A stretch of DNA of 64,000 nucleotides, taken from NCBI GenBank assembly GCA_947631685.1, contig CANRMI010000003.1:1-64000 (forward strand), read 5' to 3'. Within the stretch, counting starts at the first letter, position 1. Each line of letters begins with the position of its first letter. The notes below the pieces were generated by a model. It searched no databases and had not been told where the DNA came from. It was given only the letters and a program-made list of their open reading frames with translations. Shown here one piece after another: positions 54,342 through 63,663 of the stretch. Source of the stretch: an uncultured Lachnospiraceae bacterium. Lineage in GTDB: Bacteria > Bacillota > Clostridia > Lachnospirales > Lachnospiraceae. A program made the translations under genes and the position numbers.

Positions 54342-55971
54342 GTTCTTCCCCTCTCCTCTCTGTCTCCTGTCTCAGTAAATATTCTCCCAGTCCCAGCACC
54401 AGGAACACCTGTGTCATGATCATGGTCTGCTGAAAGCTGAATATATTGTTGAGGGTATAGGCAAACAGGCTCACGCCGCAGATCACCGCCCTCTTCTTTT
54501 TTCCAAACCGCCAGATGGCGCTCAGGACCATCCCGATATGTCCCAGCAGCCCGAACAGGCCCAGGTCAGCCAGCAGCGTTATCCACTCCCCATGGGCGTT
54601 TGTGAGCCTGCTGTCCCCAAACTGTTCCCGCACCGCCTCCAAAAGCGCCGGATCTTTTCCGCTGTCAATATAGAGCCACATACCGTCCGGCCCCACTCCT
54701 ACGACCTTGTGGAGAACGTCCTGGGACAGCCACGTCCTTATGCCCGCAGCCCAGGTACCGCCCCGGCTGCTGCCCCATTCCCTGCCAAAAGTAAACACGG
54801 GATTCCCGGAAAGCGCGCCCAGCGCCCCCGGGCGCAGCGTATTTACCGTGATCGCTCCCGCAAACAGCGCCAGTGCCGCGCAGACAGCAATCACCAGTCC
54901 CAGCCGGAGCTTCCTGAGGACTCCGCAGTCCTGCCGCTTCGGGACATAGCGTCCGCACCCCAGCCAGATACCCGCGCAGACAATTCCTGCCAGCCAGGGG
55001 AACGCGCCCTTTACCAGCATGGTATAGACCGGCGTCTGCATATTGTTCTGTGCCGGCGCTATAAGCTGTATCAGCGCTAACAGGCAGAGGGTTCCCCCAA
55101 GCAAAAGCAGCAGCTCGCAAAAATGCCGGAACCCTTCTTTTCCCTCTTCTCCTTCGCCTGATACCGACAGACAGAAAAGCAAAAACAGCATTCCCGCAAG
55201 GGCCAGTATCCCGCTGTCACTGCCCTGGGTGAGCCCGCAGGCAAAGCCTATACAGCAGCCGATACCCAACAGCACGCCGCTTCGTTTCCGGAACACAAAC
55301 CAGGCCGCCGTCAGCGGAAAGATCACCGCCCAGTAGCCGCAGAACCAGTTGATATTTCCGATTGTGGATATGTACCCGGGACCGCTGGAAGTCATGCCCG
55401 GCGGCAGATATCCGTACCGGTTTAAAATCCCCAGCAAAAAGACAGGCATGGACACGGCGGACAGTACGGCGGGCAGCCATTCCCCTGCCTTTTTAGGCAG
55501 AAAGCGGGATATGGCAAAATAGGAGCCGATAAAGACCAGCTGGGGCAGAAATCCCATGTACCAGCCGCTGACTCCCAAACGCAGCGTTTCCCTGTATTCC
55601 GTATAGTAATAGGACAATCCCAACGCCGCCAGATACACTATGGCAAATTTATCCGTCACAGAGAGGGCGTCCAGGGCGCTGTTGATAAACAGGGCCCACT
55701 TATTTCCGCCTGCGCCGTTTTTCTTCAGCCAAAGCAGCAGAGAGCATACCGCGTAGGGCAGAAGGAGCGCCAGAAAGATTTTCCCCGCAAAAAAACCGTA
55801 CTTTTGAAAGAAGTACGCCTTATTGCTCCCGATATAAGAATAGTCCGTTTTCCAGTCGTAGTAATAGGGCAGGATCACTCCCATGGCCAGCACATAAAAA
55901 ACGGTAACGGACTGCAGCAGAATACCCAGCACCCTGTGGCAGAAAAGGACCGCCGAATCGAACTTTTTCAC
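54292..55971 (-). CDS. O-antigen-ligase-like (Wzy_C) multi-pass membrane protein
   Basis: A 559-residue protein with about twelve membrane helices and, near 470-500, the Wzy_C-like loop NAHGEWITLLADLGLFGLLG. Such proteins transfer or polymerise surface glycans. It starts with GTG behind AGGAGG, and its start overlaps the stop of the AI-2E-type gene by four bases. No glycosyltransferase genes are nearby, so its substrate is unknown. Confidence 0.75.
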   Translation of the reverse strand: MKKFDSAVLFCHRVLGILLQSVTVFYVLAMGVILPYYYDWKTDYSYIGSNKAYFFQKYGFFAGKIFLALLLPYAVCSLLLWLKKNGAGGNKWALFINSALDALSVTDKFAIVYLAALGLSYYYTEYRETLRLGVSGWYMGFLPQLVFIGSYFAISRFLPKKAGEWLPAVLSAVSMPVFLLGILNRYGYLPPGMTSSGPGYISTIGNINWFCGYWAVIFPLTAAWFVFRKRSGVLLGIGCCIGFACGLTQGSDSGILALAGMLFLLFCLSVSGEGEEGKEGFRHFCELLLLLGGTLCLLALIQLIAPAQNNMQTPVYTMLVKGAFPWLAGIVCAGIWLGCGRYVPKRQDCGVLRKLRLGLVIAVCAALALFAGAITVNTLRPGALGALSGNPVFTFGREWGSSRGGTWAAGIRTWLSQDVLHKVVGVGPDGMWLYIDSGKDPALLEAVREQFGDSRLTNAHGEWITLLADLGLFGLLGHIGMVLSAIWRFGKKKRAVICGVSLFAYTLNNIFSFQQTMIMTQVFLVLGLGEYLLRQETERRGEEHDGGGERDQDPDSGGR

Positions 55972-57083
55972 AGTTCTTCCTCCTGTCCGAAATCTTTTTC
56001 TTTATCATAGTCCTTTTGGTTTTTTTCGTCAACCAGCCGCAGGCAGACCGCGTAGGCCTCCTTTATCATCACCAGCCCCACCGGCCCTTTCACAATGCCC
56101 GCGATGCCGAAAAGCTTTAAGCCCCCGTAGATCCCTATGAGCACCGCTACGGGATAAACGCCCGCTTCCTTGCCGATCAGCTTCGGCTCCGTAAACTGTC
56201 TGATCAGCATACAGACAACATAGGCGCCCACGCAGAGCAGCGCCCTGCCGTAATATCCCTGTATAAACTGCCAGACAGCCAGAGGCACCAGCACCACACC
56301 GGTTCCGATAAAGGGCAGCGCGTCCAGCAGGCCCGCCGCAATACCGAATATCCAGCCGTTTTCCACTCTCGCAAGGGATAGAAACAGCACACAGACGGTA
56401 CCGATCAAAAGCATGATCAAAAGCTGGGCCTTTATATAAACCGCCAGGTAGCGGATGACCCGAAGGGCGATCTCCAGGATCAGCCGGCTCTCCCGGTGCG
56501 CTCCCACCATGGACAGAATGGCGTCATAGTCCTTTGCCAGCAGCACCGTGGCGATCATGGTCACCGCCAGGACGGCGATAATGGAAATCAAATGCCGGAT
56601 ATATCCCCAGGATTCCCCCAGCACATTGGGCAGTACCTGTACCTGAAAATTTTCAATCCACACATCCACCTGCTCCGTTATGGACCTGCTCAGGTTATTG
56701 GTCCGGATGCCGAAAATGTCCTCGATGTTTTCACAGCCCTGCTTTACCACCTGCCGGATGTCCTCCTGCCAATGGTCCGTTTCCTCCACCCAGATGGGAA
56801 TCTGCCGCAGCAGCAGGGAGCCTCCCATCCACACCAGCACGATCAGCACCATGCACAGCAGCAGCAGGATCCCGCTGGCCAGGTACTGCTTTTTGATCCT
56901 GGTCTTTTTCTGGATGTCGTCAAAGGTAGGGTAGCACAAGGTAAGAAAGATAGCCGCCAGCATCACCGGAGTTAAAAGAGGGCTGATAAAGCGCAGAAAA
57001 AAATACACTGCTCCCGTGATCAGAAGCAGCGCCAGGGCTTTGTTTTTTATCTGTTTTTTCCCTTTCGGAAGAAAATTTTCCAT
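55968..57083 (-). CDS. AI-2E/PerM family membrane transporter
   Basis: A 371-residue, eight-helix membrane protein with a central large loop and the conserved ALPFIGTGVVLVP and IGKEAGVYPVAVLIGIYGG segments. Members have been linked to AI-2 export and to Na+/H+ exchange; sequence cannot decide. First gene of a probable operon that runs through the O-antigen-ligase-like gene and the regulator. Confidence 0.88.
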   Translation of the reverse strand: MENFLPKGKKQIKNKALALLLITGAVYFFLRFISPLLTPVMLAAIFLTLCYPTFDDIQKKTRIKKQYLASGILLLLCMVLIVLVWMGGSLLLRQIPIWVEETDHWQEDIRQVVKQGCENIEDIFGIRTNNLSRSITEQVDVWIENFQVQVLPNVLGESWGYIRHLISIIAVLAVTMIATVLLAKDYDAILSMVGAHRESRLILEIALRVIRYLAVYIKAQLLIMLLIGTVCVLFLSLARVENGWIFGIAAGLLDALPFIGTGVVLVPLAVWQFIQGYYGRALLCVGAYVVCMLIRQFTEPKLIGKEAGVYPVAVLIGIYGGLKLFGIAGIVKGPVGLVMIKEAYAVCLRLVDEKNQKDYDKEKDFGQEEEL

Positions 57084-57150
57084 AAAACCGCCGGCCTTTC
57101 CCGAAATATGTTCCGGTACTTAGTATGGTGCTTTTATGAAAAATTATTTG

Positions 57151-57876
57151 TCACAGGAGAAAGAAAGAGAACGCCGGATTCTCAGGGGAAACGGTATATT
57201 CCAGTTTTCGTCCGTTCCCGGGGTGGAGAAAGTTAAGTCTGACGGCGCACAGCGCGGCAAAACGGATTCCCAGTGCCGCCGCCATTTTGGCCGCTCTGTC
57301 GTCCTGGTATTTAGCGTCTCCCAGAATTGGGAAGCCCCTGTGGGAAAGCTGCGCCCGTATCTGGTGAAACCGGCCGGTCTCCAGTTCTATCCGCAAAAGA
57401 GCAAGCTCTCCCGCTCCAGTGTCCGCACGCTGCTCCACCCGGTAACACAGGCGGGCCCGCTGGGCCTCCCCGGGCAGTGTCCCATCCGGCCCCAAGGCGC
57501 AAACCTGCGCCCTGCTGCCTGTTTTTATCAGATAATCCTCCAGAACATCCTCCGCCTTTGCCGGGCAGCCTGCCACAACCGCCAGATACTCCTTACAGAA
57601 GTTCCCTTCCTGCAGCTGCTTGCTCAAACCGGCCGCCGCGTTTTTATTTTTGGCAAATACCAGAACGCCTTCTACCGGCTGGTCCAGCCTGTGCACCACT
57701 CCGAGATAGGGCGCTTTTTCCCGCCCGTTTCCCTCCCGGCCAGCTTCAAGGGCCAGGTGATTTTTCAATTCGCTCTCCATGTCAGGACTTCCTATGCGGG
57801 CGGTCTGCACCGCCAGCCCCGCCGGTTTTTTCACCACCAGGATGTCCTTATCTTCATACAGAATCTCCGCGCGCAT
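57151..57876 (-). CDS. RluA-family RNA pseudouridine synthase
   Basis: A 241-residue enzyme, without S4 domain. The catalytic Asp lies in VVHRLDQPVEGVLVFAKN, and GRFHQIRAQLSHRGFPILGD is the second conserved motif. The family modifies uridines in rRNA or tRNA; the site is not predictable here. It follows the second response-regulator gene by 15 bases, so it is likely co-transcribed. Confidence 0.9.
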   Translation of the reverse strand: MRAEILYEDKDILVVKKPAGLAVQTARIGSPDMESELKNHLALEAGREGNGREKAPYLGVVHRLDQPVEGVLVFAKNKNAAAGLSKQLQEGNFCKEYLAVVAGCPAKAEDVLEDYLIKTGSRAQVCALGPDGTLPGEAQRARLCYRVEQRADTGAGELALLRIELETGRFHQIRAQLSHRGFPILGDAKYQDDRAAKMAAALGIRFAALCAVRLNFLHPGNGRKLEYTVSPENPAFSFFLL

Positions 57877-57891
57877 CCTTCGCTCTCCACG

Positions 57892-58584
57892 CTAAATCTT
57901 GAACCGATAGCCCACGCCCCAGATTGTCTCAATATACTGGGGTTTGGCGGTATCATACTCTATCTTCTCCCGGATCTTTTTGATGTGGACAGTCACGGTG
58001 GCAATATCCCCGATGGAATCCATGTTCCAGATTTCCCGGAACAGTTCTTCCTTGGTAAAGACATGGTTGGGATGCTCCGCCAGGAAAGTCAGCAGATCAA
58101 ATTCCTTGGTGGTAAACGCCTTTTCCTCCCCGTCCACATAGACTCTTCTGGCCGTCTTGTCGATCCGGATCCCCCTGATCTCCACGATGTCGTTATGGGG
58201 TTTGGCCGCCGTCCCTACCAGCCTGTCATACCTTGCCATATGGGCCTTTACCCTGGCTACCAGCTCGCTGGGGCTGAAAGGCTTCGTCATGTAATCGTCC
58301 GCGCCCAGTCCCAGTCCCCGGATCTTGTCAATATCGTCTTTCTTGGCCGAAACCATGATAATGGGAATATTCTTTTCTTCCCGGATCCTTTTGCAGACTT
58401 CAAATCCGTCCATTCCCGGAAGCATCAGATCCAGGACCACCAGGTCGAACTCCCTGTGAAGAGCCGCCTCCAGCCCGCCGTCTCCGGTATTCTGAATCTC
58501 CACCTCAAAATCGCTCAGCTCCAGATAGTCCTTCTCCAAATCCGCGATTTCTTCTTCATCCTCGATAATCAGGATCCTGCTCAT
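57892..58584 (-). CDS. OmpR-family response regulator (second system)
   Basis: A 230-residue protein with an N-terminal receiver (ILIIEDEEEIADL, phospho-Asp VVLDLMLPGMDG) and winged helix (FTTKEFDLLTFLAEHPN, IGDIATVTVHIKKIREKI). GGGAGG precedes the ATG. It follows its partner kinase gene on the same strand, separated by a tandem repeat (58611-58705). Target genes are unknown. Confidence 0.92.
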   Translation of the reverse strand: MSRILIIEDEEEIADLEKDYLELSDFEVEIQNTGDGGLEAALHREFDLVVLDLMLPGMDGFEVCKRIREEKNIPIIMVSAKKDDIDKIRGLGLGADDYMTKPFSPSELVARVKAHMARYDRLVGTAAKPHNDIVEIRGIRIDKTARRVYVDGEEKAFTTKEFDLLTFLAEHPNHVFTKEELFREIWNMDSIGDIATVTVHIKKIREKIEYDTAKPQYIETIWGVGYRFKI

Positions 58585-58610
58585 ATTCCATACCTCCCTT
58601 ATTGTTTCTT

Positions 58611-58705
58611 TGTTCTTATACCATTTCCCTGTTCTTACGCTGTTTCTCTGTTTTTATACCGTTTTCTTGTTCTTACGCTGCTTCTCTGTTCCTATGCCGT
58701 TTCTC
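58611..58705. repeat. Tandem repeat, five copies of 19 bp
   Basis: Five exact-length, contiguous units: TGTTCTTATACCATTTCCC, then alternating TGTTCTTACGCTGTTTCTC-like copies. Copies 1 and 3 resemble each other, as do 2 and 4, so the higher-order unit is 38 bp. The fifth unit covers the kinase stop codon (58692-58694), and the repeat fills almost the whole gap up to the regulator gene. Confidence 0.9.
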
Positions 58706-60182
58706 CGTCCTTTTTCTGCTCCCTGTATTTGCGAATCACAAAATGCATACAGGTGCCTTCCTCTTCCCTGCTGGTCGCCCAGATGTATCCGCCATGGTCC
58801 TCGATGATCTTTTTCACAATGGACAGGCCGATACCGTTGCCTCCCGTGGAAGAATTGCGGGAAGCGTCCGTCCGGTAAAAACGCTCAAATATATTGGGCA
58901 GATCCTTGGCCGCAATCCCTTTTCCGTTATCCTCGATCTCCACACGGACGGAATCCACCTCGTCCAGGATCCGGATGTCGATGACGCCCTTTTCCTTATC
59001 CATATATTTGATGCTGTTGCCGATGATATTGTTGATAACCCGCTTCATCTGTTCCGGATCCGCGATGATCATGGTGTCCGGGGATACCAGATTGGCGTAG
59101 TTGAGTTCGATGTTTTTGGATTCCAGATCCAGCCCCACCTCCTCCACGCAGTCCTTAAAGTAATCGGACACATTGATACGGTGGAAATGATAGGGGATCC
59201 GGTTATTGTCAATTCCCGAATAGATCGTCAGCTCGTTGATCAGCCTGTCCATGTCGTTGGCCTTATTGTAAACAGTCTTGATGTATTTATCCATTTTTTC
59301 CGGCGTATCCGCCACGCCGTCCATGATACCCTCCACATACCCCTTGATAGCGGTAATGGGTGTCTTTAAGTCGTGGGAAATATTGCTGATCAGCTCTCTG
59401 TTCTGCTTTTCCTGCTGCAGCTTTTCTTCGGTGGATTCCTTCAGACGCAGCCGCATGTCTTCGTAATTGCGGTACAGGTCCCCGATCTCTCCCTTGGAAT
59501 CGTTGGAAAGCCTGTAATCAAAATTGCCGTCCTTGATCTTACGCATGGCAATATTCAACTGATTCACCGGCTCCAACACCCCGCGGTGTATCCACTGCGT
59601 CAACAGAAAGCTGGTGAATACCAAAACCACCGCGATCGCCACCACCATATCGATCAAAAGCGAGCGGGATATGAGGCTGCTTACTTTGGTGATGATAAAA
59701 AGGCTTCCTTCGCTGCCGTCCGAAAACACAAAATCCAGCTGCTTCACATACTTTCGCATCTCGCTGAAATAATAGCCCGGCCTGCTGTCCGCCCCGCCCA
59801 GCCCGTAGGGAGGCAGCCTGTCCCAGATCTGCTGGGCCGCTTTATCGTTGCCGGTATAAAAAATCTCGCCGCCCTTTCTTACCAGAATGTAAGAGGTCTT
59901 TTGATTCAGCCTGTCGGAGAGGCTTTCCAGATACGCCGTATCTTCAAACGCGGCGGGATCTTCTTTCAGCTGCTCTAACAGCTCTTCATAGAGCGCCTGG
60001 CTCTGAGCACCCACGTTTTCCATACTGTCCGCCATAGCGGAATAATCGATCTCGGTAAATCCACTCGGCTGCTGCCCCCGCATCAGAAACGTGCCGATAA
60101 CAAAAAACGCGGCTGCCATCAGCACCAGCGGTATGATCACCATAATAGCAAAGGTTACCCACAGTCTTGTCCTGAATTTCAT
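58692..60182 (-). CDS. Sensor histidine kinase with HAMP domain (second system)
   Basis: A kinase of about 496 residues with two membrane helices (about 10-30 and 170-195), an external sensor domain between them, HAMP (about 195-250) and kinase core: H-box SNISHDLKTPITAIKGYV, N-box NNIIGNSIKYMD, G-boxes ERFYRTDAS and GIGLSIVKKI. The ORF track starts with TTG at 60200; the ATG at 60182 (MKFRTRLW) is preferred. Upstream, TATGGTATAATG (near 60224-60229) is an extended -10 box. Confidence 0.9.
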   Translation of the reverse strand: MKFRTRLWVTFAIMVIIPLVLMAAAFFVIGTFLMRGQQPSGFTEIDYSAMADSMENVGAQSQALYEELLEQLKEDPAAFEDTAYLESLSDRLNQKTSYILVRKGGEIFYTGNDKAAQQIWDRLPPYGLGGADSRPGYYFSEMRKYVKQLDFVFSDGSEGSLFIITKVSSLISRSLLIDMVVAIAVVLVFTSFLLTQWIHRGVLEPVNQLNIAMRKIKDGNFDYRLSNDSKGEIGDLYRNYEDMRLRLKESTEEKLQQEKQNRELISNISHDLKTPITAIKGYVEGIMDGVADTPEKMDKYIKTVYNKANDMDRLINELTIYSGIDNNRIPYHFHRINVSDYFKDCVEEVGLDLESKNIELNYANLVSPDTMIIADPEQMKRVINNIIGNSIKYMDKEKGVIDIRILDEVDSVRVEIEDNGKGIAAKDLPNIFERFYRTDASRNSSTGGNGIGLSIVKKIIEDHGGYIWATSREEEGTCMHFVIRKYREQKKDGETA

Positions 60183-60292
60183 AATCGTCCCGCGCCCCAA
60201 CTTAATTTAAATTTAATAGAATCATTATACCATAAATACCCCAAAAGAAAATGAACTGAAAAGAAGAATATCCTAAAAAAAGTATAAACCGA

Positions 60293-60321
60293 TTGACTTT
60301 TTTCCGGAAAATTTTTAAAAT
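60293..60321 (+). promoter_or_regulatory. Sigma-A type promoter for the Fur-family gene
   Basis: TTGACT, a 17-base spacer and TAAAAT, about 38 bases upstream of the ATG at 60359. Confidence 0.75.
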
Positions 60322-60358
60322 AAAATCAGTAATGGTTCCTATTTTGGAAGGAGGCGCT

Positions 60359-60760
60359 ATGGCCACAAAATACAGCCGGCAAAGAGAGCAGATCAAAGCC
60401 TATCTTTATTCCTGCAAAGATCATCCTACCGCTGACAATGTTTACTCGGCCATGCGCAGGCAGTTTCCCAATATCAGCCTGGGAACCGTCTACCGCAATC
60501 TGACGCTTTTAGCCCGACAGGGAGAGATCACAAAGCTCAGCCTGGGAGACGGAGGCGACCGTTTCGACTACGACACCTCCCCCCACTATCACTTTGTCTG
60601 CAGACAGTGCGGCAGCGTTACGGACTTTCCTCTTGCGGCAGATGAGCTTTCTTCATCTTTTACAAATCTTTCTTTCGATGGAAAAATAGAAGGACAGGTC
60701 ACTTATTTTTATGGGATATGCGCCTCGTGCCTGCATAACGCCGGCCCGGGAGAAAAATAG
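60359..60760 (+). CDS. Fur-family metalloregulator (Fur/PerR)
   Basis: A 133-residue regulator: winged helix (HPTADNVYSAMRRQFPNISLGTVYRNL), then the dimer/metal domain with DTSPHYHFVCRQCGSV and CASC zinc Cys pairs. The ORF track starts at 60293, but GGAGG lies right before the ATG at 60359 (MATKYSRQR), and the promoter overlaps the longer reading. Next to a high-molecular-weight rubredoxin, a PerR-like peroxide role is attractive, but the Fur/PerR choice cannot be made from these residues. Confidence 0.85.
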   Translation: MATKYSRQREQIKAYLYSCKDHPTADNVYSAMRRQFPNISLGTVYRNLTLLARQGEITKLSLGDGGDRFDYDTSPHYHFVCRQCGSVTDFPLAADELSSSFTNLSFDGKIEGQVTYFYGICASCLHNAGPGEK

Positions 60761-60810
60761 AATCGCAAATCAGAAACAAGCCACGCAGAACGTGCAGAAA
60801 GGAATTCCCC

Positions 60811-61431
60811 ATGAACAAAAAAGCAATGTATAATCTGACCTACGGTTTATTTGTACTGACCGCCCAGAAAGACGGAAAGGACAACGGCTGTATCATCAAC
60901 ACCGCCGGGCAGGTCACTTCCGAGCCCAACCGCATCAGCATCGCCGTAAACAAATCCAACTACACCCACGACATCATCCGGGAGACTAAAACTTTCAATA
61001 TCTCCATCATCAGTGAAGCTGCCAGCTTTGAGCTGTTTAAACGGTTTGGTTTTCAGTCAGGCCGGGATACGGACAAATTTGAAGATCTGGAGGGCTGGGG
61101 CCGGGCGGAAAACGGTATCAGCTATATCGCTCTGGGCACCAACGCCTATATTTCCGCGAAAGTAGTTTCCGAGCAGGATCTGGGCTCCCATACCCTGTTC
61201 ATAGCAGAGGTGACCGACATGGAGGTTTTAAGCAGCGTGCCCTCCGCCACCTACGCCTATTATCAGGAAAACATCAAACCCAAGCCGCAGAAGAGCACTT
61301 CCCCGGAAGGCAAAACGGTTTGGCGCTGCACAGTCTGCGGCTATGAATACGAAGGGGAAGAGCTGCCCAAGGACTTCATCTGCCCTCTGTGCAAGCACCC
61401 TGCTTCGGACTTTGAAAAGATAGTAAAATGA
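60811..61431 (+). CDS. hrb: High-molecular-weight rubredoxin (flavin reductase-rubredoxin fusion)
   Basis: A 206-residue fusion: an N-terminal FMN-binding flavin-reductase-like domain (MYNLTYGLFVLTAQ, INTAGQVTSEP, about residues 1-150) and a C-terminal rubredoxin (WRCTVCGYEYEGEE, CPLCKHPASDF). In Moorella, Hrb transfers electrons from NADH to the flavodiiron protein; the match here is the one at 11669. It lies 50 bases after the Fur-type gene and is probably in its operon. Confidence 0.9.
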   Translation: MNKKAMYNLTYGLFVLTAQKDGKDNGCIINTAGQVTSEPNRISIAVNKSNYTHDIIRETKTFNISIISEAASFELFKRFGFQSGRDTDKFEDLEGWGRAENGISYIALGTNAYISAKVVSEQDLGSHTLFIAEVTDMEVLSSVPSATYAYYQENIKPKPQKSTSPEGKTVWRCTVCGYEYEGEELPKDFICPLCKHPASDFEKIVK

Positions 61432-61432
61432 C

Positions 61433-61960
61433 CTAATATTCCACGCCTTCCCTGGCGGGGATTCCCCTTTCAAAAGGGTGACGGGCGCATTTCATTTCCG
61501 TAATGTAGTCCGCTTCTTCCAGTAAAAAATCCGCCGGATCGCGGCCTGTACAGACGATTTCCACTCTGCCCCTGGCACTTTGCAGGAAGCTTTTGAGCTT
61601 TTCCCTGTCGATCAGTTTCCACTTCCAGGGGTAAGTGATCTCGTCCAGCACCACAAGGCCGCATTCTCCGGCCTTTACTTTTTCCGTCAATGTTTCCAGA
61701 ATACCGTCATGTATCTTTCGCAGCTCTTCTTTTTCCTCGCTGCTCATCCGCTCATAAAGGGGAAAGCGTTTCTCGCTTTTTAACACGTCCACCTGCTCCA
61801 TGCGGGACAACAGTTCTGTTTCTCCGCTCCTGCCGCCTTTCATGAATTGGGCGAAAATCACCTTTTCGCCTGCCGCGGCCGCCCGCAGCGCCAGGCCCAC
61901 AGCCGCCGTGGTCTTTCCCTTTCCGTCGCCGCAATAGACATGGAGCAAGCCCTCTTTCAT
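61433..61960 (-). CDS. cobO: CobO-type cob(I)yrinic acid a,c-diamide adenosyltransferase
   Basis: About 175 residues: P-loop YCGDGKGKTTAAVGLALR, FAQFMKGGRSGE and VLDEITYPWKWKL, all CobO/BtuR landmarks. It transfers the adenosyl group to cobalt. The ORF track starts at 62182, but MKEGLLHVYCGDG at 61960 begins at the family's usual position with GGGGG upstream. It ends two bases from the convergent hrb gene. Confidence 0.88.
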   Translation of the reverse strand: MKEGLLHVYCGDGKGKTTAAVGLALRAAAAGEKVIFAQFMKGGRSGETELLSRMEQVDVLKSEKRFPLYERMSSEEKEELRKIHDGILETLTEKVKAGECGLVVLDEITYPWKWKLIDREKLKSFLQSARGRVEIVCTGRDPADFLLEEADYITEMKCARHPFERGIPAREGVEY

Positions 61961-61961
61961 C

Positions 61962-62660
61962 TTATTTTTCCCCCTTGTTTCCGAAAATACGTCTGTACCC
62001 GTAGTTGCCGGCTCCGGCTCCCGGCCTCGGTTTCCCTTTATCCTGCCCGCTTTCCCGCGCGGGATGCTCCCGCAAGATACACGCCGTATTTTTACAGTTT
62101 TCACAGATAGGGGCTCCGGCGTCGGTAAATACGGTTTCCGCTCCTGCTTCTCCGGGCGCCATGGGCAGTAAAAATACCACACTCTTTTTAGGCGTCAGCA
62201 CATACTGCCTGTTGAAAGTGACGGGGATGCCCGTAAACTCCGGATACCATTTCTCCATCAGAGAGAGCGGATAGGTGTCTCCCAGGAAGTCTATTTTTTC
62301 CGCCGTTTTTCTTCTTTCCGCTTCCAGCCGTCTGACACATTCCCCGTAGGTTTTTGATAACATCACGGAGGCCAGGCACTCTATCATATAGCCTTCCGTC
62401 ACCGCTTCCCGTTCCAGGTAAACCTCCTGCAGCGCGTCCACGCCCTCTCCAAGGCTTATAAACACCACTGCGTAATCCTCATAGTCCACAGGCGCCTTTT
62501 TTTGTTTCCACACATAATAGGCCCGCGCGTTTACCAATGGCTGCAGAGTCTGGGCAAATGCGGCCAGCCGGGCAAAATCCGATTCGGCAAAGCCGTATCT
62601 TTTTATTAATTTCCGTATATCCTCCGTACTTAACTGGGCGTCTATCTCCATGGTTCGCAT
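61962..62660 (-). CDS. Vitamin-B12-dependent methionine synthase activation-domain-like protein
   Basis: A 232-residue protein with features of the MetH activation (SAM-binding) domain: FISLGEGVDALQEVYLEREAV, a helical stretch, VTFNRQYVLTPKKSV, and a C-terminal Cys motif ICENCKNTACILRE that may bind metal. It lies one base upstream of cobO, so the two are co-translated. The family call is moderate; a role in reactivating a cobalamin enzyme or in handling cobalamin is inferred from the neighbour. The last 35 residues are Gly/Pro/Lys-rich and unlike the family. Confidence 0.6.
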   Translation of the reverse strand: MRTMEIDAQLSTEDIRKLIKRYGFAESDFARLAAFAQTLQPLVNARAYYVWKQKKAPVDYEDYAVVFISLGEGVDALQEVYLEREAVTEGYMIECLASVMLSKTYGECVRRLEAERRKTAEKIDFLGDTYPLSLMEKWYPEFTGIPVTFNRQYVLTPKKSVVFLLPMAPGEAGAETVFTDAGAPICENCKNTACILREHPARESGQDKGKPRPGAGAGNYGYRRIFGNKGEK

Positions 62661-62694
62661 AGAGTACCTCCATTCGGGACGGTTCTGCCGTTTC

Positions 62695-63663
62695 CTATTC
62701 GCAGGGATAAACCAGCTTCCACTCCCTGCGCAGCGCGTCCGTCAGCCTCAATACCCGCAGGGTTTCGCTGTGGGGGATTTCAGGGCACTCTGTCCTGCCC
62801 GCCTCTATGGCTTTTATACAGGAAAGCACTTCATATTCATACCCGTTGATCTGCTCCGGCACCGGGATGCAGTCCGTCATGTGGTAAAACTGGTCAAATA
62901 CCCGAATCTCTTCGCAGTTATTGATATTGATCACTTCTATGTATCCCCTGCTCCCGTAAATTACGCCCCGCCTGTCCGTCTGCGCCTGCATACTGCTGTG
63001 CAGTACCGCCATTTTGCCGGACGTAAATGTCAGCGTGATGCTGTTTTGCAGATCCACGCCCCCGGGAGACAGCACTGCCGCGGAATGTACCTCCTTTACC
63101 TCTTCATGGATGGCCATCAACGCAAAATGAATGGGGTAGATGCCCAGATCCAGCAGGGCACCGCCGGCCAGCGCAGGACTTTCCAGCCGCTCTACCCCGG
63201 TCAGCACATAGCCAAGGTTCGCCGTAAGGGAGCGGACCTCTCCGATCACACCCCGCTCCAGCAGCTCATCCAGCATAAACCGGCCGGGCATATATCTGGT
63301 CCAGATTGCCTCCGTTATCAGAAGTCCCTTTTCCTCCGCCAGCCGCAGCAGCTCCTCCGCCTGTCCGGCATTGACGGTAAAGGGTTTTTCTACCAGTACG
63401 TGCTTTCCGTGTTCCAGACACATCTTCGCATGTTCATAGTGAAAAGAATGGGGAGAGGCCACATAGACCAGTTCCAGTCCTTCGTCCTCCAGCATCTCTT
63501 CATAGGAGCCGTAAGCCTTTTCAAAGCCCCATTTTTCGGCAAAGGCTTCCGCTTTTTGCAGATCTCTGGAAGCCGCCGCGTACTTTTCTACTTCCGGCAG
63601 GGCGGATACGGCCTCCGCCATTTTCTGCGCTATCTTTCCCGCTGCCAAAATCCCGAATTTCAA
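62695..63663 (-). CDS. Gfo/Idh/MocA-family oxidoreductase
   Basis: An NAD(P)-dependent oxidoreductase of about 322 residues: Rossmann start KFGILAAGKIAQKM, VEKPFTVNAGQAEEL (EKP catalytic Lys), and a C-terminal beta-sheet domain. The ORF track starts at 63696, but a TTG at 63663 (overlapping the previous stop, AATTGA) with GGAGG ten bases before it fits the family start. Substrates are usually sugars or inositols; not predictable. Confidence 0.85.
   Translation of the reverse strand: MKFGILAAGKIAQKMAEAVSALPEVEKYAAASRDLQKAEAFAEKWGFEKAYGSYEEMLEDEGLELVYVASPHSFHYEHAKMCLEHGKHVLVEKPFTVNAGQAEELLRLAEEKGLLITEAIWTRYMPGRFMLDELLERGVIGEVRSLTANLGYVLTGVERLESPALAGGALLDLGIYPIHFALMAIHEEVKEVHSAAVLSPGGVDLQNSITLTFTSGKMAVLHSSMQAQTDRRGVIYGSRGYIEVININNCEEIRVFDQFYHMTDCIPVPEQINGYEYEVLSCIKAIEAGRTECPEIPHSETLRVLRLTDALRREWKLVYPCE

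Noticed and set aside
57136-58878. Long plus-strand ORF of 580 codons
   Set aside because: It is the antisense shadow of the RluA and response-regulator genes; it has no SD and its Leu/Phe-rich end comes from the tandem repeat.
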